From an uncultured Clostridium sp. (GTDB lineage: Bacteria > Bacillota > Clostridia > TANB77 > CAG-508): 14,426 bases of DNA. Numbering within the stretch: position 1 is the stretch's first letter; each line of letters begins with the position of its first letter. The notes below the pieces were generated by a model. It ran no database searches, was not told where the DNA came from, and saw only the letters and a program-made list of their open reading frames with translations. This document shows positions 8,112 through 14,295 of this stretch, piece by piece. The DNA lies in contig CAMMLF010000027.1 in assembly GCA_946497585.1 (NCBI GenBank), positions 1 to 14,426 on the forward strand, given 5' to 3'. Both the position numbers and the translations under genes were made by a program.

Positions 8112-8173
8112 TTTTACTTTGGGGACGGAGCAAAACGTAATATTTTACGAAAAGGACCGTTCCCAACGTAAAA
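8112..8173. repeat. Palindromic GGGGACGG repeat (REP/MITE-like)
   Basis: A long imperfect hairpin. TTTTAC (8112-8117), one mismatch, then TTGGGGACGG (8119-8128) pair with CCGTTCCCAA (8157-8166) and GTAAAA (8168-8173). Inside is a second stem, CGTAA/TTACG (8136-8140/8145-8149). GGGGACGG-type palindromes are widespread intergenic repeats in clostridial genomes. The second element at 9554-9641 shares the GGGGACG core, which supports a repeat family over a one-off terminator. Confidence 0.6.
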
Positions 8174-8241
8174 AGTGATTGAAAAATAAAATCTACTATG
8201 TTAAAATAAGTTTGATAAATAAAAAATGCAAGGAGACACTT

Positions 8242-8757
8242 ATGTTATTAACACCCAATATGCAAGTTAATAAAATAACAGATATAACTATTCAAATACT
8301 TGAAGAAAATAACATACAAGCTATGATTTTAGACGTAGATAATACACTTATAGATTTAAACAGAGAGCCATTAGAAGGCTTAAAAGAGTGGGTAGATAAA
8401 ATGAAACAAAATGGTATTAAATTTTGCATAGCGCCAAATAGTTTAAAAAAGGATAAGATAGAAAAAATTGCAAAAATGCTTGACATACCTTATGTTCACT
8501 TCTCAGTAAAACCAACAAAAATAGGTCTAAAAAAAGCTAAAAAAATACTAGGAGTAGAAAATAACGAAAACGTAGCAGAAGTTGGAGACCAGCTCTTTAC
8601 AGATGTTTTAGGAACTAATCGAATGAAAATGTTTTCCATATTAACAGAACCATTATGTGAAGAAAAGGTTAAAATAAATAATTTAAAAAGAAAATTAGAA
8701 AAAAGAGTTCTTAAAAGTCAGAAAAGTAAAGTTAAAGAAAATGGGAAAACTTGCTAA
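8242..8757 (+). CDS. yqeG: YqeG-family HAD phosphatase
   Basis: I start this at the ATG at 8242 (MLLTPNMQV), which has an AAGGAG site 7 nt upstream and gives 171 aa, the usual YqeG length. An in-frame ATG 21 codons earlier (8179) lacks a site and adds a non-family tail. HAD motif I is ILDVDNTLID with Asp31 and Asp33. Motif II lies near IAPNS. A Lys-rich KPTKIGLKKA segment and the motif III pair GDQLFTDVLGTN follow. Members are subclass IIIA HAD phosphatases of unsettled substrate. In Firmicutes the gene commonly sits near pepP, prepilin peptidase or shikimate genes, which agrees with the next two genes here. The C-terminus is strongly basic. Confidence 0.9.
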   Translation: MLLTPNMQVNKITDITIQILEENNIQAMILDVDNTLIDLNREPLEGLKEWVDKMKQNGIKFCIAPNSLKKDKIEKIAKMLDIPYVHFSVKPTKIGLKKAKKILGVENNENVAEVGDQLFTDVLGTNRMKMFSILTEPLCEEKVKINNLKRKLEKRVLKSQKSKVKENGKTC

Positions 8758-8820
8758 AAACTACGAATTAATAATAAAGAAAAATAATAAAATAAAAAAA
8801 TTACCAAGGAGGAAACTTAA

Positions 8821-9555
8821 ATGTATATAAATGACATACATATATTATACTACTTTTTTATAGGCCTATTAGGTTTGGCTGTAGGACAGCTATTTGACTG
8901 GGTAACAAAAAGATTAAGTGAACACAAACCTATATTAAGTAAAGATTTTTATAAAATATATTTAAAAGATTTTAGACTAAATTTTAAATTTATGTATTTA
9001 ACTGCAATTATTTATATTGTCTTGTTATTTATGTTTGGTTGGAGATTAGATTTAGTTAAGTACTTAATAATTACACCATTCCTACTTTCTGCTTTTGCAA
9101 TAGATTACAAAGAGCAAATCATACCAAATAGACTTACACTTACTTTATTTGAAGTTGGTTTATTATTTGCATTTATAGAAGGTAGTATGAGCTTTAGTAT
9201 GATGTTAGACAAACTACTAGGCTTGGCCATTGGAGGAGGCATATTCCTAATAATTACATTAATAGGAGGCCTAATTGCTGGTAAAGAGGCAATGGGCTTT
9301 GGTGATGTTAAGTTAATGGGAGTATTGGGAATAATATTTGGTGCATATAACATTGTAATAATATCAATACTTTCATTTTTACTAGCAGCAATTATTAGTA
9401 TAATTCTCATAGTTTCAAAAAAGAAAAAGTCAAACGAATATATTCCATTTGGACCATTCATAGTTATAGCAACATTTATGGTAATGCTGATTCCAGAAAA
9501 TATAATGCTTTTAGCACTTTTGAAAGTGTTTACTCTTGGAATGTACCAAGGGTAG
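8821..9555 (+). CDS. Type IV prepilin peptidase (A24 aspartic protease)
   Basis: A 244-aa polytopic membrane protein with about seven hydrophobic segments. Both catalytic aspartates of the A24 family are present: Asp95 in IDYKEQIIPN and Asp162 in GFGDVKLMG. The short N-terminus lacks the paired CxxC motifs of the PilD-type methylase region, so leader cleavage without N-methylation, or methylation elsewhere, is possible. These enzymes cut the leader of type IV pilins and pseudopilins after a Gly at the inner membrane face. A likely substrate is encoded two genes downstream (10998), whose N-terminus is pilin-like. The start has an ideal AAGGAGG site 8 nt upstream. Its stop codon touches the palindromic repeat that follows. 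Confidence 0.92.
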   Translation: MYINDIHILYYFFIGLLGLAVGQLFDWVTKRLSEHKPILSKDFYKIYLKDFRLNFKFMYLTAIIYIVLLFMFGWRLDLVKYLIITPFLLSAFAIDYKEQIIPNRLTLTLFEVGLLFAFIEGSMSFSMMLDKLLGLAIGGGIFLIITLIGGLIAGKEAMGFGDVKLMGVLGIIFGAYNIVIISILSFLLAAIISIILIVSKKKKSNEYIPFGPFIVIATFMVMLIPENIMLLALLKVFTLGMYQG

Positions 9556-9641
9556 TGTCAATAGGTGTCAATAGGGACGCTGTCAATGGGGACGCCCCTT
9601 CATTGACACTAAGTAGTCAAAAAGGAGCGTCCCTATTGACA
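9554..9641. repeat. Compound palindromic GGGACG repeat
   Basis: A perfect 16-bp inverted repeat, TGTCAATAGGGACGCT (9566-9581) with its complement at 9626-9641. It encloses a second palindrome, GTCAATG (9582-9588) against CATTGAC (9601-9607), with GGGGACGCCCC between. AGTGTCAAT (9554-9562) can also pair with ATTGACACT (9602-9610), and GTGTCAATAGG occurs twice in tandem (9555-9565, 9565-9575). It fills nearly all of the gap between two genes and shares its core with the repeat at 8112. It is likely a mobile REP-type element. It ends about 7 nt before the next Shine-Dalgarno. Confidence 0.7.
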
Positions 9642-9661
9642 TTAAAAAGGAGGGGTGCCTT

Positions 9662-10732
9662 ATGAATTATAAAATTAGATGTATAAGAGAAAAAATGAAA
9701 TTATTAAATATACAAGGGCTAATAATTTCAAATCCGGTTAACATTAGGTACATAATAGGCATTCCAGTAGAAGGGACTATTTTATTAACAGACAAAGAAA
9801 ATATTTTCATAACAGATGCAAGATATATAGAAGAAGTTAATAACTTTTTAACAATTAATGATGAGTTTATAATTTATGATAATAAAGATGTATCAGAAGA
9901 AGATAATCAAACTTTTTTCAAGGACTGTGAAAATGTAGGATTTGAAGAAAATTATGTTACATATGCTGATTATACAAATATTGTTAGAAAATATAGAATT
10001 AGAAATATAGAAGAAACAGAAAATGTTATTGAAAAACTAAGAATGGTTAAGGATGAAACAGAGTTAAGCTATATTGAAAAAGCCTGTGAAATAACAGATA
10101 AATGCTTTAAACATCTTTTGTCTTATATTAAAATAGGCATGACTGAAAAGCAAGTTGCATTTGAAATAGAAAAGTTTTTTGCTCAAAATGGTGCTGATGG
10201 AGTTGCTTTTGAGACAATAGTGGCATCAGGAGTAAATTCATCAAAGCCACACGCAATACCTTCTGACAAAATTATACGAGCAGGTGACCCTATTACAATA
10301 GACTTTGGTGCTAAATATAAAGGCTATTGTGCTGATATGACAAGAACAATATTTGCAGGAGAAGTAAGTGATGAATTACAAAACTTGTATAATTATATAT
10401 TAAAAAATCAACTTAGAGCTACAAAAGACATCAAAGAAGGCATAAGCTGTAAAATGATTGCAAGAAGTGTAGAAAATGATTTTTACCTATATAATTACAC
10501 TTTAATTCATGCTTTAGGACATGGAGTAGGTTTAGAAATTCATGAGCTTCCATACTTAAGCCATAATTCTCAAAACATATTAAAAGAAAATATGGTAGTA
10601 ACAAATGAACCTGGAATATATTTGCCGGGAAAATACGGTATTAGAATTGAAGATACCATTAGAGTTGGAAAACTTGAATCAGAGGTTTTAACTAAATCAA
10701 GCAAAGAGATTTTAGTTGTTGATGAAAAATGA
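9662..10732 (+). CDS. pepP: Xaa-Pro aminopeptidase (M24B)
   Basis: The 356 aa have a creatinase-type N-terminal domain (about 1-125) and a pita-bread metallopeptidase domain. All five metal ligands are visible: Asp214 (IDFGAKYKG), Asp225 (CADMTRTIF), His287 (HALGHGVGLEIHE), Glu316 (TNEPGIYLPG) and Glu330 (GIRIEDTIRV). The enzyme removes an N-terminal residue preceding proline, using two metal ions, in the cytoplasm. The start has a strong AAGGAGG site. In many clostridia this gene is followed by efp; here the DGR begins instead. No hairpin terminator is evident after the stop. Confidence 0.94.
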   Translation: MNYKIRCIREKMKLLNIQGLIISNPVNIRYIIGIPVEGTILLTDKENIFITDARYIEEVNNFLTINDEFIIYDNKDVSEEDNQTFFKDCENVGFEENYVTYADYTNIVRKYRIRNIEETENVIEKLRMVKDETELSYIEKACEITDKCFKHLLSYIKIGMTEKQVAFEIEKFFAQNGADGVAFETIVASGVNSSKPHAIPSDKIIRAGDPITIDFGAKYKGYCADMTRTIFAGEVSDELQNLYNYILKNQLRATKDIKEGISCKMIARSVENDFYLYNYTLIHALGHGVGLEIHELPYLSHNSQNILKENMVVTNEPGIYLPGKYGIRIEDTIRVGKLESEVLTKSSKEILVVDEK

Positions 10733-10790
10733 ATTGTAAGGCTAACTATAAAAGCAAATAAATTGTAACAAAAATGTAATATAAAATGGC

Positions 10791-10819
10791 TTGACTAAAA
10801 AACAAAGAAAATATAAAAT
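10791..10819 (+). promoter_or_regulatory. Promoter of the DGR variable-protein gene
   Basis: TTGACT (10791-10796), a 17-nt spacer and TAAAAT (10814-10819), close to consensus. It is the best promoter in the 265-nt gap 10733-10997. The rest of that gap is A-rich, with a small CTATTT/AAATAG hairpin near 10834 and no other clear feature. A leader of about 170 nt results. Confidence 0.6.
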
Positions 10820-10997
10820 AAATATGATTAAATCTATTTTGTATAAATAGTAATAGTACATTGAAAATCTAATATTCAAAGGAAAAAGTATATGTATGAA
10901 TACTATTTATAAAAATGGAAATAATTAAAACAAAAGCAAATAAAAGAAAAAGCAAGAAGCATAAAATAAATAGAATACAAAAGAAAGGAGAATTCTA

Positions 10998-12275
10998 ATG
11001 GAGAACGGAAAGACAAGTTTGAATATTAGAAAATTGAAAAAGCAAGTAAAAGGTATTACTTTAATAGCGTTAGTCGTTACTATTATAGTTTTGCTTATTT
11101 TAGCTGGCATTGCACTTAATCTAACAATTGGACAAAATGGAATATTTAGTAGAGCACAAACAGCAGCAAATACTTGGAGAAATGCAGAAAGTAATGAACA
11201 GTTGGCAATGGGAGAATTAGAAGACTGGATGGATGGCTACATGAACGGAAATGGTGGAAACCAAGGAGGAGATAATACTACAGTAGTAGATGATGTTACA
11301 ATACCGGATGGATTCTACTATGCCGGAGGAAGTAAAGATACAGGATTAGTAATATCTGATGACCCAAATGACGAGATAGAATGGAATGAAGAAACATCAA
11401 CAAATGCTGTACCAAATGACTTAGAAGGAAATCAATTTGTATGGGTACCAGTAGCAAATCCTGAAAATTATTTTATAGACGCAACAGCAACATTAAATAC
11501 CAATGCAACAGGTACAGGAAAAGAAAAAGAAGTAACAACAAATGTATATAGCAATTTAACAATAAGAAGTGGAGACCAAAGCAAATATACCGCAGGAGCA
11601 CCAGGAACTGAGAAAACAGAAGAGGAAAATGCTGTTACACGAGAACCAGATGTATTGAGTGGTTATGATACAGACGAACAATATTATGAAAAAATCTTAG
11701 AATTTGATAGTCCAAAAGAAATGGCAGAGAGTTTTGTAGCAGAATATAAAGCAATGAGTAATAGCATAAAAAAATATAATGGATTTTATATAGGAAGATA
11801 TGAGCTATCAGGAAGCGTAGAAGATCCAACAGAAGAAGCCGGAGCATCTTTAACAAATCAAAACTGGTATAATTTATATAAAGCATGTCAAAATGTAGTA
11901 ACGGGAAAAGAAAATGTAAAAAGTACAATGATATACGGAGTACAGTGGGATGCAACAATGGACTGGTTAAAAGCAACAAAATTTCAAGCAGATCCATCAA
12001 AAGTAGACACAGATTCAAGTAGTTGGGGAAATTATGGTAGTAGTTCAAAAATAGATACAGGTTCAAATACAACATATGAAGCAAATGGAATATTTGACCT
12101 AGCAGGAAATTGTTGGGAATGGACTCAAGAGGCGTACTCTACTAACAGCCGTGTTGTACGCGGGGGCAATTACTTCGATTCCGGTTCGTACAGTCCGGCT
12201 TCAGGCCGTTACTACAGATATCCGAACCTTTCGTACAGCAGCTCTTCCTCTAGAGCCACACTTTATATGTCGTAG
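10998..12275 (+). CDS. DGR variable protein: pilin-like N-terminus, FGE/C-type-lectin C-terminus
   Basis: This 425-aa protein has a basic leader (KLKKQVKG) ending at Gly19, then a hydrophobic helix ITLIALVVTIIVLLILAG like type IV pilins, but with Ala24 where Glu5 of mature pilins is usual. A Gly/Asn-rich linker (about 82-95) follows. The rest is FGE-sulfatase/C-lectin: NQFVWVPVAN, NGFYIGRYELSG, YGVQWDATMDWLK and IFDLAGNCWEWTQEA. The last 47 residues form the variable repeat: GC-rich, Tyr/Ser/Gly-rich, with RGGNY and PAS anchors, ending RATLYMS. DGR variable proteins use this fold to present diversified residues to ligands, so the product is probably a surface receptor or adhesin held by its pilin helix. 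The start has an AAAGGAG site. The accessory and reverse transcriptase genes follow on the same strand. The ligand cannot be read from the sequence. Confidence 0.85.
   Translation: MENGKTSLNIRKLKKQVKGITLIALVVTIIVLLILAGIALNLTIGQNGIFSRAQTAANTWRNAESNEQLAMGELEDWMDGYMNGNGGNQGGDNTTVVDDVTIPDGFYYAGGSKDTGLVISDDPNDEIEWNEETSTNAVPNDLEGNQFVWVPVANPENYFIDATATLNTNATGTGKEKEVTTNVYSNLTIRSGDQSKYTAGAPGTEKTEEENAVTREPDVLSGYDTDEQYYEKILEFDSPKEMAESFVAEYKAMSNSIKKYNGFYIGRYELSGSVEDPTEEAGASLTNQNWYNLYKACQNVVTGKENVKSTMIYGVQWDATMDWLKATKFQADPSKVDTDSSSWGNYGSSSKIDTGSNTTYEANGIFDLAGNCWEWTQEAYSTNSRVVRGGNYFDSGSYSPASGRYYRYPNLSYSSSSSRATLYMS
12132..12275 (+). repeat. Variable repeat (VR) of the DGR
   Basis: The codons from Ala379 to the stop switch abruptly from A-rich to NNC/NNT usage. 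By my count GC is about 51% (72 of 141 coding bases), far above the flanking gene. RGGNY and PA anchors align without gaps to the template repeat at 14335-14379, and many adenine positions of the template are changed here (AAC to TTC, TCC or TAC; AAT to AGT). Non-adenine differences also exist, so the direct template is probably another, related copy. The exact 5' boundary is an estimate. Confidence 0.75.
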
Positions 12276-12286
12276 TACTGTAATCT

Positions 12287-12311
12287 GTATTGTCACTTAA
12301 AGTGACAATAC
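12287..12311 (+). repeat. 25-nt palindrome just downstream of the VR
   Basis: GTATTGTCACTT (12287-12298), one central A, then AAGTGACAATAC (12300-12311): 12-bp perfect arms starting 11 nt after the stop codon. No T tract follows, so it is not a normal terminator. In the Bordetella phage DGR a hairpin/cruciform placed just after the VR promotes retrohoming; this matches in position. Confidence 0.7.
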
Positions 12312-12364
12312 GAAAAATACATTATAAATATTGCAAAATTAGAAAAGAAAAATCGAATAAACTA

Positions 12365-12480
12365 GGTAGGAAACGGTCTTATAGCGTAAGCTAAAGGTCG
12401 TTCCTACCGGACTAGTCCTACCGGACTAGTCCTTATTTTTTTCAAAAAATAAGGACAGTCTAAAAAAGAAAGGTAGGAAA
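12365..12480 (+). promoter_or_regulatory. Structured region before the MutS-like gene, possible RBS switch
   Basis: GGTAGGAA (12365-12372) pairs with TTCCTACC (12401-12408). Inside, CTT-A-TAGC, a GTAA tetraloop and GCTA-AAG form a stacked hairpin. A 14-nt unit, CCTACCGGACTAGT, is then tandemly duplicated (12403-12430). A further hairpin, GACT plus GTCCTTATTTTT against AAAAATAAGGAC plus AGTC, spans 12424-12460. A second GGTAGGAAA (12472-12480), at the ribosome-binding site of the next gene, could compete for the same TTCCTACC. A regulatory RNA is plausible but not tested by folding. Confidence 0.45.
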
Positions 12481-12485
12481 GAAAT

Positions 12486-12923
12486 ATGAAATATATAGAA
12501 ATAATACAAGAATTACAACAAAAAGAACCAAACAAAATAATAATAGCAAAATGCGGAGCATTTTTTGTGGCACTTGGAAAAGATGCTATAATGTTAAATA
12601 AGTTATTAAAACTAAAAATAACATGTCAAAAAAATAATTTATGCAAGGTAGGAATACCAGTAACAGCAATAATGAAGTATATTGATTTACTGGAAAAGGA
12701 AGATTATAGTTTTTCAATATACGATTACACAAAAAATAACTCCCGAATAGCGAAAGTATATAATTTTGTAGGTAAAGATAATACTGAAAAACGTAATTGC
12801 CTAGATTGCACTAAATGTAAAAGTTATAACCCTTGGCGAAGCATGAAGGAAGATGATATATATAAAATATTAGCTGAAAGGAGCAAAGGTGGAAAAGGAA
12901 CTTCAACTAATACCAAAATATGA
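12486..12923 (+). CDS. Small MutS-domain-I-like DGR accessory protein (Msl-type)
   Basis: At 145 aa, residues about 14-85 follow the pattern of the MutS mismatch-binding domain I: EPNKIIIAKCGAFFVALGKD corresponds to the P...LLFFRMGDFYEMF region, and CKVGIPVTAIMKYIDLLEKE to the MCGVPYHA..YI.KLV region. The Phe-X-Glu that contacts mismatched bases in MutS reads Phe-Phe-Val here, so the Glu is missing, and no MutS ATPase is present. The C-terminus has a CxxCxxC cluster (Cys105, 108, 111) that could bind metal. MutS-like (MSL) small proteins are described as DGR accessory genes; the role is unknown. The ATG lies behind a weak AGGTAGGAAAG site. The gene overlaps avd by 35 nt. Confidence 0.7.
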   Translation: MKYIEIIQELQQKEPNKIIIAKCGAFFVALGKDAIMLNKLLKLKITCQKNNLCKVGIPVTAIMKYIDLLEKEDYSFSIYDYTKNNSRIAKVYNFVGKDNTEKRNCLDCTKCKSYNPWRSMKEDDIYKILAERSKGGKGTSTNTKI

Positions 12924-13245
12924 AAAATATGTTGAATATATATTAAATTTGTTGCTGAAACTTCCTAGAGTAGAAAAATTTAGCATTGGAAATGAATATA
13001 AATTATCAATGTATCAAACTTTAGAAAATATTTTATATATACAAAAATTAGAAAAAAGCAGAAAATTATATTATTTAAACAGTATTGATGCAAAAATAAA
13101 TTGTCAAAGAATTTATTTAAGGATAATGAAAAACAACAGATGGATTGATGACAAAAAGTATAAAATAGCATTTGAATTATTACTAGAAATAGGAAGAATA
13201 CTTGGAGGGTTAATAAAATATTATGCCAAAGACACTAAGAAATAA
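12889..13245 (+). CDS. avd: DGR accessory variability determinant, Avd
   Basis: The 118 residues are nearly all helical. The chain begins LIPKYEKYVEYILNLLLKLP and has ILYIQKLE..RKLYYLNSIDAK, then NNRWIDDKKYKIAFELLLEIGRIL and a basic end. This is the layout of Avd / 23S intervening-sequence four-helix-bundle proteins. Avd forms a pentameric barrel that binds the reverse transcriptase and template RNA and is needed for mutagenic cDNA synthesis in the Bordetella phage system. Translation starts at GTG 12889, preceded by AAAGGAG about 6 nt away, inside the end of the MutS-like gene. The end overlaps the reverse transcriptase start by 23 nt, so the three genes are probably translationally coupled. 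Confidence 0.88.
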   Translation: MEKELQLIPKYEKYVEYILNLLLKLPRVEKFSIGNEYKLSMYQTLENILYIQKLEKSRKLYYLNSIDAKINCQRIYLRIMKNNRWIDDKKYKIAFELLLEIGRILGGLIKYYAKDTKK

Positions 13246-13792
13246 ATGGAATTCATATCTTGCATATGACAAGTTAATGGAAGCACATAAATTTAGTAAA
13301 AAATCTAAGGGACATAGAAAAGAAATAATATTATTTAATTTAAAAGCAGAAGAATATATACTTAACTTGCTAGATGAGCTAAAGAGTAAAACATATAAAC
13401 CAAGTATGTATACATCTTTTTATGTTTATGAACCAAAACTTCGAAAAATTGAAAAGGCAAAATATATTGACAGAATAGTTAATAGGTGGCTTGTAGATAA
13501 TTTTATAAAACCATTATATATACCAAAATTTATAAATACATCATATGCTTGCATAGAAGGAAGAGGTATGCACCAAGCTTGCGTAGACTTACAAAATATG
13601 ATGAAACATTGTAAAAGAATATGGAATAATTATTATATACTAAAAATGGATGTTAAAAAATTCTTTAATAACATAGATAAAGAAATTTTACTAAACATTC
13701 TTAAAAGAAATATATTAGATAAAGATGTTATGAATTTAATTACACAAATTTTATATATACAAGAACGTAAAGTTGGCATAGAAATACGGTAA
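13223..13792 (+). CDS. DGR reverse transcriptase, N-terminal part before a frameshift
   Basis: These 189 codons carry RT motifs typical of DGR enzymes: YEPKLRKIEKAKYIDRIVNR (about 70-89), the FINTSYACIEGRGMHQA block, and motif A YYILKMDVKKFFNNID with catalytic Asp143. The frame then reads KVGIEIR and stops at TAA 13790-13792. Removing one base (for example C13787) makes it continue GIEI-GNYSSQMFGNIYLNE, the expected motif 4 of a DGR RT, joined to the downstream piece. The break therefore lies inside a conserved catalytic-core motif. The start ATG overlaps avd; GGAGG is about 14 nt upstream, which suits coupled translation. Restored, the protein would be about 333 aa, a normal DGR RT length. 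Confidence 0.85.
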   Translation: MPKTLRNKWNSYLAYDKLMEAHKFSKKSKGHRKEIILFNLKAEEYILNLLDELKSKTYKPSMYTSFYVYEPKLRKIEKAKYIDRIVNRWLVDNFIKPLYIPKFINTSYACIEGRGMHQACVDLQNMMKHCKRIWNNYYILKMDVKKFFNNIDKEILLNILKRNILDKDVMNLITQILYIQERKVGIEIR

Positions 13793-14225
13793 TTACAGTT
13801 CACAAATGTTTGGAAACATATATCTGAATGAAATAGATTGGTATATAAAAAAAGAGCTACATATTAAATATTATAGTCGTTTCATGGATGATAGTATTAT
13901 ATTAGTAAAAACAAAGCCAGAAGCTATACAAGCATTAGAAAAAATACAAGAGTTCTTAAAGGAAAATTTACACTTAGAACTTAATAGCAAAACACAAATA
14001 TTTAAAAGCTCGCAAGGGGTAAACTACTGTGGATATAAAATAAATGAGTATAGACTAAAAATAAGAGATAAAGGCAAGAAAAAATTAAAAAAGAAAATTA
14101 AATACCTAAGATATGAAATAAAAAATGGAAGAATGACAAGCAAAGATGCAAAAAGATATTTGGCAGGACATTTAGGTTATCTAAAAATAGCAAATACAAG
14201 AAATTTAGAACTAAAGCTATTTTAA
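13788..14225 (+). CDS. DGR reverse transcriptase, C-terminal part after the frameshift
   Basis: In the +1 frame, GNYSSQMFGNIYLNEIDWYI is followed by motif C as RFMDD (catalytic Asp pair at 13887-13892), then the QGVNYCGYKIN motif E and a Lys-rich thumb (KKKLKKKIKYLRYEI) ending at TAA 14225. DGR RTs prime cDNA on the template RNA and misincorporate opposite adenines. On its own this part has an ATG (13806) but no Shine-Dalgarno, and lacks motif A, so it cannot be an active enzyme alone. Both halves keep conserved motifs with no further stops, so the break is either very recent, an assembly or sequencing error, or recoded. The template repeat lies about 70 nt downstream. Confidence 0.82.
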   Translation, partial: GNYSSQMFGNIYLNEIDWYIKKELHIKYYSRFMDDSIILVKTKPEAIQALEKIQEFLKENLHLELNSKTQIFKSSQGVNYCGYKINEYRLKIRDKGKKKLKKKIKYLRYEIKNGRMTSKDAKRYLAGHLGYLKIANTRNLELKLF

Positions 14226-14295
14226 ATATTTCAAATTTATACAACAGAGTATAGATACAGCATATATGAAAAAATGAATATAGGGATAAGCTGTA

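Noticed and set aside
8179..8241. Upstream ATG extending the YqeG gene by 21 residues
   Set aside because: It has no Shine-Dalgarno, while the internal ATG at 8242 has a clear AAGGAG and gives the family's normal length.
9554..9641. CRISPR-like repeats in the prepilin peptidase-pepP gap
   Set aside because: The repeats are inverted and overlapping, with no regular spacers and no cas genes, so a palindromic mobile repeat fits better.
12424..12460. Long hairpin with T-rich and A-rich arms as a rho-independent terminator
   Set aside because: The T run is in the ascending arm, and the stem is followed by an A-rich stretch on the plus strand. The minus strand also has no T tract after the stem.
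13806..14225. Separate small gene starting at ATG 13806
   Set aside because: No Shine-Dalgarno, and the frame upstream of the ATG already encodes the conserved GNYSSQ motif. It is the second half of the broken RT.
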